From NCBI RefSeq assembly GCF_022808855.1, contig NZ_JAKZLF010000024.1, forward strand, positions 1-64,000: a DNA stretch of 64,000 bases, read 5' to 3'. Position 1 is the stretch's first letter, and every line of letters begins with the position of its first letter. Below are positions 41,914 through 50,207 of the stretch, piece by piece. Source of the DNA: Anaeromyxobacter soli. GTDB taxonomy: Bacteria > Myxococcota > Myxococcia > Myxococcales > Anaeromyxobacteraceae. The notes under the pieces are model-generated. The model did no database searches, was not told the DNA's origin, and saw nothing but the letters and a program-made list of their open reading frames with translations. The position numbers were made by a program, and so were the translations under genes.

Positions 41914-41943
41914 GAGGTAGCACGCGCTCCCCCGGATCTTCAA
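41914..41943 (-). promoter_or_regulatory. candidate sigma-70 promoter of yebC (extended -10)
   Basis: TTGAAG (41943-41938) and TACCTC (41919-41914) are separated by 18 bases, with TGC before the -10. The leader would be about 40 bases. Confidence 0.5.
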
Positions 41944-41983
41944 GCAATCGTGGGGAGTTCTAAGGCGCCGCGGGCAACCGCGC

Positions 41984-42367
41984 CTACCACAGGATCGAGT
42001 CCACCATCTCGTCGACCATGTCGCCGAGCCGGTCGATGCCGTGCGACTTGGAGAGGAACCCGTCGGCGCCCACCTGCTCGGAGATCTCCGCGAGCTCGTC
42101 GTCGCCCTTCGAGCTGAAGAGGATGATGGGGATCTTCTCGGTGTGGAAGTCCTGCTTCAGGACGCGGACGATGTCCTTGCCGGAGATGTCCGGCATCATG
42201 AGATCGGTGAGGATGATCTCCGGCTGGAAGCCGTCGAGCTGCGCCTGGAACTCGAGCAGGTTCGAGGCGATCGCGACCTTGTAGCCGCGGTCCTCGAGCA
42301 CGGCCTTCTCCATCTCGAGCGTGATCGTCGAGTCGTCGAGGAGCAGGATCCGCTTCTTCTCGGCCAT
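41984..42367 (-). CDS. single-domain response regulator at the end of the frz operon
   Basis: A 127-residue CheY-like receiver with no output domain: acidic pocket LLLDDSTITLEMEKA, phospho-Asp in IILTDLMMPDISG, Thr/Ser and Lys positions in ILFSSKGDDE and GFLSKSHG. It is eight bases downstream of frzF on the same strand and so is probably a target of the FrzE kinase. The M. xanthus frz operon as I recall it does not end with such a gene, so its role is inferred only from position. Confidence 0.9.
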   Translation of the reverse strand: MAEKKRILLLDDSTITLEMEKAVLEDRGYKVAIASNLLEFQAQLDGFQPEIILTDLMMPDISGKDIVRVLKQDFHTEKIPIILFSSKGDDELAEISEQVGADGFLSKSHGIDRLGDMVDEMVDSILW

Positions 42368-42375
42368 CGTTCTCC

Positions 42376-43875
42376 TCACAGCGCGGCGAGGGCGTAGTGC
42401 GCGGCCCGGACGAAGGCGGCGCCGTCCTCGGGGACGTCCGGATAGTAGCCCAGGAAGGCCTGACGCTTCCCATCCGGCCGGCGGGCGTGCGCGGCGAGCG
42501 CGTTCCGGTAGGCGAGCCGCGCGCGGTCGGGATCGCGCTGCGCCTCGCGGCAGCGCCCGAGCCAGTAATGCGCGAGCGCGAGGTCGGGGTCGAGGAACAG
42601 CGCCCGCGAGAGCTCGAGGGCGGCGCCGTCGGTCTCGCCCTCCTCGAGCAGGTGGATCCCGAAGAAGAGGTGCGCCTCGGCGCTGAGCGGCTCGAGCTGG
42701 AGCGCGGCCACGTAGCACTCGCGCGCCCGGTCGGTCTGCCGGAGGATGCCGTACAGGTTCGCCAGCGTGAGCCGCACCGCGAGGTCCTCGCCGCCCTTCT
42801 CGAGGAGCCGCTCGAGCAGCTCGCGCGCGGCGCCGAAGCGGCCGTCGGCGAACAGCGCCACCGCGGCGTCGAGGTACTCCTGGGGCGCGAGCGGCGGCTG
42901 CGGCGCCGGGATGGGCGCCGGGGTGGGGAGGCGCGGGGGCGCCGCCGGGGGCAGCGACACGTGGCGCACGAGCGGCGGCGCGGACGGCACCGGGACGACG
43001 GGGCGAACCGGGCGCGGGGCCGGGAGCGGCGTCGTGCGCGGCGTCTCCGGGCGCCGGTAGAGGAACGCCCCGGCGACCTCCGTGAGCTCGAAGCCCTCGA
43101 AGATGCGGAAGAGCGACTCGGAGTAGCCGAGGAACAGGTAGCCGCCCGGCGTGAGCGCGTGGAGGAACTGCGTGAGCACGTGCTGCGTCGTGGGCGTGTC
43201 GAAGTAGATGATGACGTTGCGGCAGAAGATGACGTCCCACCCGCCCTCGGGCCGCGGCATGGTGCCCGAGACCAGGTTGTGCGGACGGATCGCGGTGATG
43301 AACCGCCTGAGGCTCGCGCGCACGTGGTGGCGATCCCCGTCGGCGTCGAAGTGGCGCTCGCGGAGCGGCTGGGGGATCTCGCGCGCGCGCCGGGCGTCGT
43401 ACGCGCCGCGCGCGGCCTGCGCGACCGCCTCCGGGTTCACGTCGGTGGCGAGGAGCTCGAGGTGCTCGGGCTCCGCCCCGGCGCCCTCCGCGGTCATCGC
43501 GATCGAGTACGGCTCCTCCCCGGTGGCGCAGCCGGCCGACCAGATCGCGACGCGCCGGCCGCCGCCGCGCGCGCGCGCGACGAGGCCGGGGAGCAGCGCC
43601 TCGAGCGCGCGGAACTGGCGCTCGTCGCGGAAGAAGCTCGTCTTGCCGACCGTGACGAGCGGGAGCAGCCGCCGGAGCTCCTCGTCGCCGCCGTCCTGCG
43701 AGCGCAGGAGGCCGACGTACGCGCGCCCGTCCGGTGCGTTGGGCCCGAGCTCCTCCAGCCGGGCGCCGAGGGCGAGGCGCAGCGCCGAGTGACCGTCCGG
43801 GCGCACGTGCAGGCCCACCCGCTCCTTGAGGAGCGCGGCGAGCTGCGTCAGGTCGTCCGGCGTGATCGGCCTCAC
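42376..43875 (-). CDS. frzF: chemoreceptor methyltransferase with TPR repeats, FrzF-like
   Basis: The enzyme methylates glutamates of the FrzCD receptor. The 499-residue protein has a CheR domain (about 1-270) with the SAM motif WSAGCATGEEPYSIAM, TSFFRDERQF and WDVIFCRNVIIYFD. A Pro-rich linker (about 275-325) and C-terminal TPRs (YLDAAVALFADGRFGAAREL, ALQLEPLSAEAHLFFG) follow. CheR plus TPR is the FrzF arrangement, in which the TPR controls methylation. It starts with a GTG overlapping the frzG stop (GTGA). Confidence 0.92.
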   Translation of the reverse strand: MRPITPDDLTQLAALLKERVGLHVRPDGHSALRLALGARLEELGPNAPDGRAYVGLLRSQDGGDEELRRLLPLVTVGKTSFFRDERQFRALEALLPGLVARARGGGRRVAIWSAGCATGEEPYSIAMTAEGAGAEPEHLELLATDVNPEAVAQAARGAYDARRAREIPQPLRERHFDADGDRHHVRASLRRFITAIRPHNLVSGTMPRPEGGWDVIFCRNVIIYFDTPTTQHVLTQFLHALTPGGYLFLGYSESLFRIFEGFELTEVAGAFLYRRPETPRTTPLPAPRPVRPVVPVPSAPPLVRHVSLPPAAPPRLPTPAPIPAPQPPLAPQEYLDAAVALFADGRFGAARELLERLLEKGGEDLAVRLTLANLYGILRQTDRARECYVAALQLEPLSAEAHLFFGIHLLEEGETDGAALELSRALFLDPDLALAHYWLGRCREAQRDPDRARLAYRNALAAHARRPDGKRQAFLGYYPDVPEDGAAFVRAAHYALAAL

Positions 43876-44894
43876 CGGGTCAGCTCCTGGAGCGCGCGGG
43901 GGATCGCCTCGATCGGGAGCACGCGATCGACGGCCCCGAGCTCGATGGCCGCGCGCGGCATCCCGAACACCGCGCTCGTCGCCTCGTCCTGCGCGATCGT
44001 CGGCCCGCCGGCCGCGCGGATGGCGCGCAGCCCCTCGGCGCCGTCGCGGCCCATGCCGGTGAGGATCACGCCGCAGGCGCGCGCGCCGTGCTGCCGCGCC
44101 GCCGAGAGGAAGAGCGGCGTCACCGACGGCTTGAAGGTCTCGACCGGCGGCGAGTCCGAGAGCCGCACCGCGCCGTCGGCGACGACGAGGTGACGGCCGG
44201 AGGGGGCGAGGACGATCCGGCCCGGCGCGAGGACGTCGCCGTCCCGCGCCTCCCGCACGTCGAGCCGGGTCTCCGCGGCGAGCCAGGCCGCGAGCCCCTC
44301 GGTGAACCCGTCGGCGATGTGCTGCACGATCGCGACCGGGGCCGGGAAGACCGGCGCGAGCCCGCGCAGGAGGGACACGAGCGCGCGCGGGCCGCCGAGC
44401 GAGGCGCCGATGACGACGAGCTCCACGCCCGCGCTCCGCCGGGGCGGCGGCTCGCCCTCGGTGCGCAGCCCGCGCAGGTGGCGGATCACCTTCACGCCGG
44501 CGAGGAGCCTGAGGCGCGAGCGGAGCTGCCGCCCGTACGTCTCGAGGTCGGTCGTCGCGTGCGGCTTCTCGAGGATGTCGAGCGCGCCGAGCGAGAGCGC
44601 GCGGAACCCGACCGCCTCGGCGGGGTTGCCGGTGAGGACCAGGATCGGGGTGGGCGTCTCGGCCATGATCCGCGCGATGCCCGCGTAGCCGTCGGCCTCG
44701 GGCATGTTGAGGTCCATGGTGATGACGTCGGGCCGGTGCTGCCGCGCGAGCGCGGCGGCGGCGTGTCCGTCGGCCGCGACGGCGACCACCTCGAACCCCG
44801 GGCCGTCCGCGACCACCCCGGCGAGGAGCTCGCGGAACAGGGCGGAGTCGTCCGCGACGAGGACGCGGACCTGCCGCGCCTGTGGAGGCGTCAC
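43872..44894 (-). CDS. frzG: chemoreceptor methylesterase, FrzG-like (CheB)
   Basis: CheB-type enzymes demethylate or deamidate receptors. The 340-residue protein has a receiver (VLVADDSALFRELLAGVV, phospho-Asp in VITMDLNMPEADG) and a methylesterase domain with the catalytic triad segments VIGASLGGPRALVSL (Ser), AIVQHIADGF (His) and [15 protein letters not shown] (Asp). The GTG at 44894 overlaps the frzE stop by four bases. Its place in the frz operon makes FrzCD the likely substrate. Confidence 0.92.
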   Translation of the reverse strand: MTPPQARQVRVLVADDSALFRELLAGVVADGPGFEVVAVAADGHAAAALARQHRPDVITMDLNMPEADGYAGIARIMAETPTPILVLTGNPAEAVGFRALSLGALDILEKPHATTDLETYGRQLRSRLRLLAGVKVIRHLRGLRTEGEPPPRRSAGVELVVIGASLGGPRALVSLLRGLAPVFPAPVAIVQHIADGFTEGLAAWLAAETRLDVREARDGDVLAPGRIVLAPSGRHLVVADGAVRLSDSPPVETFKPSVTPLFLSAARQHGARACGVILTGMGRDGAEGLRAIRAAGGPTIAQDEATSAVFGMPRAAIELGAVDRVLPIEAIPRALQELTR

Positions 44895-47191
44895 GCGCCG
44901 ACCCCGCAGAGCCGCTCGAGCGTGGCGGCGAGGCTCTCGGCCTCGAGCTCGCCCTTGACGATGTACGCGTCGGCGCCGGCGTCCACGCCGCGGCGGCGCT
45001 CCTCGGGCGCGGAGAGCGAGGACATGATGACGATGGGCAGCTTCACGAACCGCGGCGTCGCCTTCACGCGGCGGGTGAGGTCGATGCCGTCGAGCACCGG
45101 CATCTGCACGTCGGTGACGAGGAGCTGGTAGCTGCCGGTCTGCAGCTTCCGCCAGCCGTCCTCTCCGTCCACCGCCTCGTCCACCTCGTGCCCGAGCGAG
45201 CGGAGCAGGGCCGCCTCCGCCTCTCGCGCGATCGCGCTGTCGTCCACGAGGAGCACCCGCAGGCGCCGCCGGTCGCGGCCGCGCGCCAGGGCCGGCGAGG
45301 CGAGCCGGCGGGCCGCGGCCACGATGTCCGGGGTCGAGAGGAGCAGCGCGACGCGCCCGTCCTCCAGCGCGGCGGCGCCGGTGACGAAGCGCATGCCCTT
45401 GAGGAACGCCCCGGGCGCCTTCACCGCCACCTCGCGCTCGCCGTGCAGCCCGTCCACCACCACCGCCGCGCCCTCGCTGCCGTGGTCGACGTACGCCACG
45501 AGCGGCCGCTTCGAGCGCGGGCCGCCGTTGAGCGAGAGGAGGGGCCCGAGCGCGACTACCGGCATGAGCCGCCCGCGGTAGCGCACGGCCCGGATGCCCG
45601 CGACCTCCGTCGCCTCCTTGGGGTCGAGCCGCCCGACGCTGTCCACGTCCACGGCCGGGATCCCGTAGACGTCCTCGTCGATGCGGACGAGGAGGACCTT
45701 CATGAGCGACAGCGACTGCGGCATGCGCAGCGTGAACCGCGTGCGCTTGCCCACCTCGGACTCGACCGTGACCGACCCGCCGAGCGCCGTGACGCGCTTG
45801 CGCACCACGTCGAGCCCCACCCCGCGGCCGCTCGTCTCGCCCGCCTGCTCGCGCGTCGAGAACCCCGCCATGAAGATGAGGTCGAGCGCGTTCCGCGCCG
45901 ACAGGCTCGCCGCCTGCTGCTCGCCGATGATCCCCTTGCGCAGCGCGGAGGCGCGGACCTTCTGCGGGCTGATCCCGCGCCCGTCGTCCTCCACGGTCAC
46001 GGCGAGCAGGTCGCCGTCCACCCGCGCGGAGATGACGATCTTCCCCGCGCGCGGCTTGCCCGCCTGCACTCGCTCGGCAGGCGTCTCGAGCCCGTGATCG
46101 ACGCAGTTGCGGACGAGGTGGACGAGCGGGTCGTTGAGCGAGAGCAGGATGGCCTTGTCGACCCCGGTCTCGCCGCCGCGCACGACGCACTCGACCTCCT
46201 TGCCCTGCTCGCGCGCCATGTCGCGGGCGGCGAGGGGGAAGCCCGCGAGCACGCCGGAGAGCGGGATGAGCCGCGCCTCCCCGATCCGCTCGGCGAGCAT
46301 CCCGAACTGCGCCTGGGAGGAGGAGGCGGCCTCGGTCTGCGCGCGGGCGAAGCGGAACGTGTCCGAGCGGAGGAGGTGGACGTCTCCCTCGATCTGCTCG
46401 ACGAGCCGGGCGGTGCGCGCGTCGCGGAGCCGCTCGGCGAGCGCGATCACCCGGTCCGACAGCCGGCCCCACCGCGCGAACAGCGCGTTGAGGTCGCGGG
46501 AGCGGCGGATGGCCCGCTCTCCCTCGACGAGCACGTCGCCGGCGAGCGCGGCGATCTCGTCCAGCCGGTCGACGTCCACGCGGATCGAGGCGGCCGGCTT
46601 GTCCCCGCGAAGCTCGAGCCGGGCCTCGGGCGACGGCGCCGCGGGCCGCGCCGGCGCGGGCGCCGGGGCGGCCGGGGCCGCGCGCTCGCTCGTGGTCGAG
46701 GTCGTGGTCGAGGTCGTCGCGGTCGCGCTCGAGCTCGCGTGCGAAGGCGACGGCCCGGGCGCGGGCGACGCCGCCACCGTCGAGACCTCCGCAGCGCCCT
46801 CCGGCGCGCCCCGCGGTCCGGCGATGAGCGCGCGCAGGGACTCCGCGAGCTTCCCGGCCGCGTCCCCGCCCTCCGCGGGCGCGTCGAGCATCGGCACGAT
46901 GGCGCCGCACGCCCGGAGGAGCGCGTCGAGCCGCTCGCCGGGGCTGTCCTTGGGGAGCGCCTTGAGCAGGTCCTCCGCCGCGTGCACCACGCTGGAGATG
47001 CCGACGAAGCCCATCATGCGGGCCTCGCCCTTCAGCGTGTGCAGCTCGCGCGCGAGCTCGTCGAGCGCCTCCGGCGTCCCGGCGCCGCGCTCGAGCTCGA
47101 GCAGCGCGCCCGAGATCTTCTCCACCCGGTCCGCGGTGGTCTCGCGGAAGCGGGGGAGGAGCTTCTTGCGGATCTCTTCGGAGACGCCCAT
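44891..47191 (-). CDS. frzE: hybrid chemotaxis kinase, FrzE-like (CheA-CheY fusion)
   Basis: The kinase of the Frz pathway. The 766-residue protein has an N-terminal HPt domain (LARELHTLKGEARMMGF, His51) and an Ala/Pro-rich linker. Dimerisation and HATPase regions (LVHLVRNCVDHGLETPAER, VTVEDDGRGISPQKV, SGRGVGLDVVRKRV), a CheW-like domain (SLMKVLLVRIDEDVYGIPAV) and a C-terminal receiver (VLLVDDSAIAREAEAALL, LLVTDVQMPVLDGID) follow. The CheA-receiver fusion matches M. xanthus FrzE, in which the receiver modulates the kinase. It is downstream of frzCD by 38 bases and coupled to frzG. Confidence 0.94.
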   Translation of the reverse strand: MGVSEEIRKKLLPRFRETTADRVEKISGALLELERGAGTPEALDELARELHTLKGEARMMGFVGISSVVHAAEDLLKALPKDSPGERLDALLRACGAIVPMLDAPAEGGDAAGKLAESLRALIAGPRGAPEGAAEVSTVAASPAPGPSPSHASSSATATTSTTTSTTSERAAPAAPAPAPARPAAPSPEARLELRGDKPAASIRVDVDRLDEIAALAGDVLVEGERAIRRSRDLNALFARWGRLSDRVIALAERLRDARTARLVEQIEGDVHLLRSDTFRFARAQTEAASSSQAQFGMLAERIGEARLIPLSGVLAGFPLAARDMAREQGKEVECVVRGGETGVDKAILLSLNDPLVHLVRNCVDHGLETPAERVQAGKPRAGKIVISARVDGDLLAVTVEDDGRGISPQKVRASALRKGIIGEQQAASLSARNALDLIFMAGFSTREQAGETSGRGVGLDVVRKRVTALGGSVTVESEVGKRTRFTLRMPQSLSLMKVLLVRIDEDVYGIPAVDVDSVGRLDPKEATEVAGIRAVRYRGRLMPVVALGPLLSLNGGPRSKRPLVAYVDHGSEGAAVVVDGLHGEREVAVKAPGAFLKGMRFVTGAAALEDGRVALLLSTPDIVAAARRLASPALARGRDRRRLRVLLVDDSAIAREAEAALLRSLGHEVDEAVDGEDGWRKLQTGSYQLLVTDVQMPVLDGIDLTRRVKATPRFVKLPIVIMSSLSAPEERRRGVDAGADAYIVKGELEAESLAATLERLCGVGA

Positions 47192-47229
47192 GCGCGGCTC
47201 GCGGCGTGCCTTTCCCTGAGCGGCCCGGG

Positions 47230-48501
47230 CTACTCCACCTTGAAGCGCTTCACGAGCTCTGCGAGGCGCTCGGCGAGCTTCGTGAGCTCGGAGGCCGCGC
47301 CGGTCGCCTGCTTCGACCCGGCCTGCGCCTGGCGAGTGACCTCCTCGATCTCCGACATCGACTGCACGACCTGCTCGGTCGCCGTGCGCTGCTGCTGCGT
47401 CGCGAGGTGGATCACGCGGGCGGCGTCGCTCGTCTCCTGGATGCCGGAGAGGATGCCCGAGACGCTCGCCATGGCGTTGCCGCCGAGCTTCTCGCCCTCG
47501 GAGGCCTCGCGCTTGTTCCCGTCGGACGCCTCCTTGGCGGCGTGCGTCGCCTCGCGGATCTCCGTGATGAGGTTCTTGATCTCCTTCGTCGACTCGAGGA
47601 CGTTCTCGGCGAGGCGGCGCATCTCGGCGGCCACGATGGAGAACCCGCGACCCGCCTCGCCCGCCTTGGCCCCCTCGAGGGCGGCGTTCAGGGCGAGGAG
47701 GTCCGAGCGGTCCGCGATCTCGTCGATGACCTCGACGACCGTGCCGATGCGCTCGACCCGCTTGGAGAGCTTCGCGATCGCGTCGTCCACCTCGACGGCG
47801 TTGTGGCGGACCTTCTCCATCGAGCCCATGAACGCCTTGATGGCGCCCTCGCCCTGCTTCGCGCCGGAGAGGGTCTGCTCGGCGATCGCGGCCACCATCT
47901 GCGCGTTCTCGGCGATCTGGTGCGAGGCGCCCTTCAGCTCCTCCATCGTCGCGGTCGTCTCGTGGATGGCCGACGCCTGCGCGCTCGTCGAGGACTCGTT
48001 CTGCGTCGCCGCCGCGAGCACCTCCGCGGAGCTGGTCGACAGCTGCATCGCCGCCTCGCGCGTCTCGGTGACGAACTTCTTCAGCGTCTCCATCACCTGG
48101 CCGATGCCGGCGATGAGCGGCGTGAGCGCGGAGTCGGTCGAGCCGGCGCGGAGCGAGCCCGAGAGGTCGCCCTGGATGACGAGGCGGATCATCGCCTCGA
48201 TGGCCTCGTCGATGCCGGCCGTCACGATCTGCACGCGCTGGTGCGCCTGGCGAAGGTCCTCGACGACCGCGCTCGCGGCCCCGTTCACCGCCTCGGCGAT
48301 GGCGCGCAGGCCGGGATCGTCGATCGCCCCGGCGTCCACGCGGCCGTCGTAGTTCCCCTCGGCGAAGCCGCGGAGGACCACGGCGATGCGGGCGGCGTCG
48401 GCGCCGACGACGGTGTTCCGCCTCTTCGCCGCCGCCGCGCGCGGCGCGGCCGCGCGGGCCTTCGGCTTCTGCTGGACGTCGAACGGATCGCGGGTGCTCA
48501 T
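47230..48501 (-). CDS. frzCD: cytoplasmic methyl-accepting receptor, FrzCD-like
   Basis: FrzCD is the soluble receptor of the Frz pathway. The 423-residue protein has no membrane helix. The N-terminal Ala/Arg-rich region (about 1-30) resembles the FrzCD tail that interacts with the nucleoid. The signalling helices run from about residue 140 to the end: AIHETTATMEELKGASHQIA, the hairpin tip IADRSDLLALNAALEGAKAG, and the C-terminal RTATEQVVQSMSEIEEVTRQ. Both length and long identical-looking stretches match M. xanthus FrzCD, so this is one of the most secure calls in the cluster. Confidence 0.95.
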   Translation of the reverse strand: MSTRDPFDVQQKPKARAAAPRAAAAKRRNTVVGADAARIAVVLRGFAEGNYDGRVDAGAIDDPGLRAIAEAVNGAASAVVEDLRQAHQRVQIVTAGIDEAIEAMIRLVIQGDLSGSLRAGSTDSALTPLIAGIGQVMETLKKFVTETREAAMQLSTSSAEVLAAATQNESSTSAQASAIHETTATMEELKGASHQIAENAQMVAAIAEQTLSGAKQGEGAIKAFMGSMEKVRHNAVEVDDAIAKLSKRVERIGTVVEVIDEIADRSDLLALNAALEGAKAGEAGRGFSIVAAEMRRLAENVLESTKEIKNLITEIREATHAAKEASDGNKREASEGEKLGGNAMASVSGILSGIQETSDAARVIHLATQQQRTATEQVVQSMSEIEEVTRQAQAGSKQATGAASELTKLAERLAELVKRFKVE

Positions 48502-48520
48502 GGCTGCTCCGGGGGAGGCG

Positions 48521-48913
48521 TCACACGGGCGCGGCGGAGGTGGCGTGCTCGCGGACGAGGGTGGGGAGGTCGACGAGGAGGACGGGGTCGCCGTCGAGGA
48601 GCACGAAGCCCGTGACGGCGCCGGAGGTGAGGCAGGCGGCGGCGAAGGCGGGGAGCGGCTGCACCTGCACCTCCGGCACGCTCCGGGTGCCGATCACCTG
48701 ATCGACCACCAGGGTCCGCTCCACGGCCTCGTCGTGGCTCGCGACGACGATGCCGCGCGTGCAGGCGCGCGGCGCGCCGAGCGCCGTCTCGAGGACGAGG
48801 TCCTCCGCGGGCACGTCCCGCACGCTGCCGATGCGGATGGCGTCGTGCACGACCGCCGCGAAGGTGCGCGGGCCGACCTGGAACAGGACGAGCTCGCTCG
48901 TCGGGCCGGTCAC
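48521..48913 (-). CDS. frzB: divergent CheW-like protein, FrzB-like
   Basis: A 130-residue CheW-fold protein. The first strands (ELVLFQVGPRTFAAVVHDAI) and last ones (TGFVLLDGDPVLLVDLPTLV) are recognisable, but the middle lacks the usual RG-x-V-x-PV-x-DL segment that binds the kinase. M. xanthus FrzB is similarly degenerate and lies at the same place between frzA and frzCD; there it is thought to bind the receptor but not the kinase. The GTG start overlaps the frzA stop (GTGA). Confidence 0.8.
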   Translation of the reverse strand: MTGPTSELVLFQVGPRTFAAVVHDAIRIGSVRDVPAEDLVLETALGAPRACTRGIVVASHDEAVERTLVVDQVIGTRSVPEVQVQPLPAFAAACLTSGAVTGFVLLDGDPVLLVDLPTLVREHATSAAPV

Positions 48914-49419
48914 GCCGCGGCGCTCCCCGCTGGCACGGCGCGCGCCCGGGCGGTCTCGACGAGGCGCGGCAGATCGAGGATCGCGATGGCGCCCGCGCGG
49001 TCGCGGCCGACGGCGGAGAGGAACTCGGCGACGCCGCTCGACTCGGCCGGCGGCGGCTCGAGCTGGCGGCGCGGGATCGCGACGAGCCCCTCGACCGAGT
49101 CGCTCACCACCGCCACCTTCCACGGGCCGCAATGGACGATCGCGGCGCGCGTGCTCGGGCGGAGCGACACCGACCCCTGGCCGACGAGCTGGGCGATGTC
49201 GAGCACCGGCAGGACCTCGCCGCGGTGGGTGAACACGCCGGGGAGGAAGGCCGGCGCGGCCGGGAGCCGCGTGAGCGGACCGAGGCGGACCACCTCGGTG
49301 ACGAGCGGGGCCTCGAACGCGTAGCGGCCGCCGAGGAGCCTCAGGCAGAAGAACCATGCCTCCGGCGCGGACGCCTGGGCGCCGGACTCGGGTTGCTGCG
49401 CTTCCTTCGGCTCGGCCAT
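48910..49419 (-). CDS. frzA: CheW-type coupling protein, FrzA-like
   Basis: A 169-residue CheW homologue that should couple FrzCD to FrzE. It has an extended Gln/Ala-rich N-terminus, then FFCLRLLGGRYAFEAPLVTEVV and the full-length signature PGVFTHRGEVLPVLDIAQLV. It is the first gene of the operon, divergent from frzZ. I prefer the ATG at 49419 over a TTG at 49458, which would place the start upstream of the promoter candidate. Confidence 0.88.
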   Translation of the reverse strand: MAEPKEAQQPESGAQASAPEAWFFCLRLLGGRYAFEAPLVTEVVRLGPLTRLPAAPAFLPGVFTHRGEVLPVLDIAQLVGQGSVSLRPSTRAAIVHCGPWKVAVVSDSVEGLVAIPRRQLEPPPAESSGVAEFLSAVGRDRAGAIAILDLPRLVETARARAVPAGSAAA

Positions 49420-49428
49420 CGGGCGCGG

Positions 49429-49458
49429 ATTATCCGCGAGCCCGGGACGACCGGGCAA
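49429..49458 (-). promoter_or_regulatory. candidate sigma-70 promoter of the frz operon
   Basis: TTGCCC (49458-49453) and GATAAT (49434-49429) are separated by 18 bases. Transcription would begin about three bases before the frzA ATG, so the message could be leaderless. Confidence 0.4.
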
Positions 49459-49464
49459 GATCGG

Positions 49465-49473
49465 TGCTATTTT
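49465..49473 (+). promoter_or_regulatory. candidate extended -10 promoter of frzZ
   Basis: TGC-TATTTT is an extended -10 element 23 bases before the frzZ GTG. There is no clear -35, as expected for an extended -10. A GGGAGAGGGG ribosome-binding site (49482-49491) lies between it and the start. Confidence 0.4.
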
Positions 49474-49481
49474 GATTCACC

Positions 49482-49491
49482 GGGAGAGGGG
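49482..49491 (+). promoter_or_regulatory. ribosome-binding site that fixes the frzZ start
   Basis: GGGAGAGGGG ends four bases before the GTG at 49496. It rules out the in-frame TTG at 49472, which would have no ribosome-binding site. Confidence 0.6.
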
Positions 49492-49495
49492 CGAC

Positions 49496-50188
49496 GTGAA
49501 GGTCCTCATCTGCTGCGAGAGCGAGATCGTCCTACATGTGACCGGCATGGCCCTCGAGGCCGCCGGGCACCAGGTGGTGCTCGAGCGCGAGCCGCACGCG
49601 CTCGTCGCCGAGGCGGGAAACGCCGCGGCGCTGCTCGTCGACGCGGTGCGCGCGAAGCAGGCGCCGCCGCTCCTGCGCGACCGGGGCTTCCGCGGGCGCG
49701 CCCTGCTCGTCGGCGACGGGACGCCGGAGGAGCTCGCGCAGAAGGCCGCGGAGCTGAAGCTCGACGGCGCCGTCCCGTCCTCCCCGCCGGAGGACCTGCC
49801 GCGCCGCTTCACCGCCGCGCTCGAGGCGCGCCGCCGCGTGCTCATCGTGGACGACTCCGAGATCGTCGCGCGTCTGCTGAAGGAGGAGCTCGAGGCCAAG
49901 GGCTTCGAGATCCAGTACGCGCCGGACGCCGAGAAGGCGACCTCGATCATCCTGAAGCGCCAGACCCGGCCCGACCTCATCCTCCTCGACATCAACATGC
50001 CGAAGGTGGACGGCGCGCAGTTCTGCCGCTTCGTGAAGAAGAACGAGATGTTCCGCTCGATCAAGGTCGTCTTCTGCTCGGGCGAGGACAAGCAGAAGGT
50101 CGAGAAGCTCGTGACCGAGTGCGGCGCCGACGGCTACCTCCTGAAGGACGAGCTCCTCGGGAAGTGGATCGTCGACAACGCCCGCTGA
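49496..50188 (+). CDS. frzZ: dual-receiver response regulator, FrzZ-like
   Basis: FrzZ is the output of the M. xanthus Frz pathway, with two receiver domains and divergent from frzA as here. The 230-residue protein has an N-terminal receiver that lacks the acidic pair (ICCESE instead of VDDS) and the conserved Lys (PSSP), though Asp49 sits near the phosphorylation position. The C-terminal receiver (from about residue 114) is complete: RVLIVDDSEIVARLL, ILLDINMPKVDG, GYLLKDEL. The first domain may therefore be inactive. The GTG at 49496 follows a strong GGGAGAGGGG. Confidence 0.88.
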   Translation: MKVLICCESEIVLHVTGMALEAAGHQVVLEREPHALVAEAGNAAALLVDAVRAKQAPPLLRDRGFRGRALLVGDGTPEELAQKAAELKLDGAVPSSPPEDLPRRFTAALEARRRVLIVDDSEIVARLLKEELEAKGFEIQYAPDAEKATSIILKRQTRPDLILLDINMPKVDGAQFCRFVKKNEMFRSIKVVFCSGEDKQKVEKLVTECGADGYLLKDELLGKWIVDNAR

Positions 50189-50207
50189 CCCGGGCCCCGG
50201 CTCCGGC

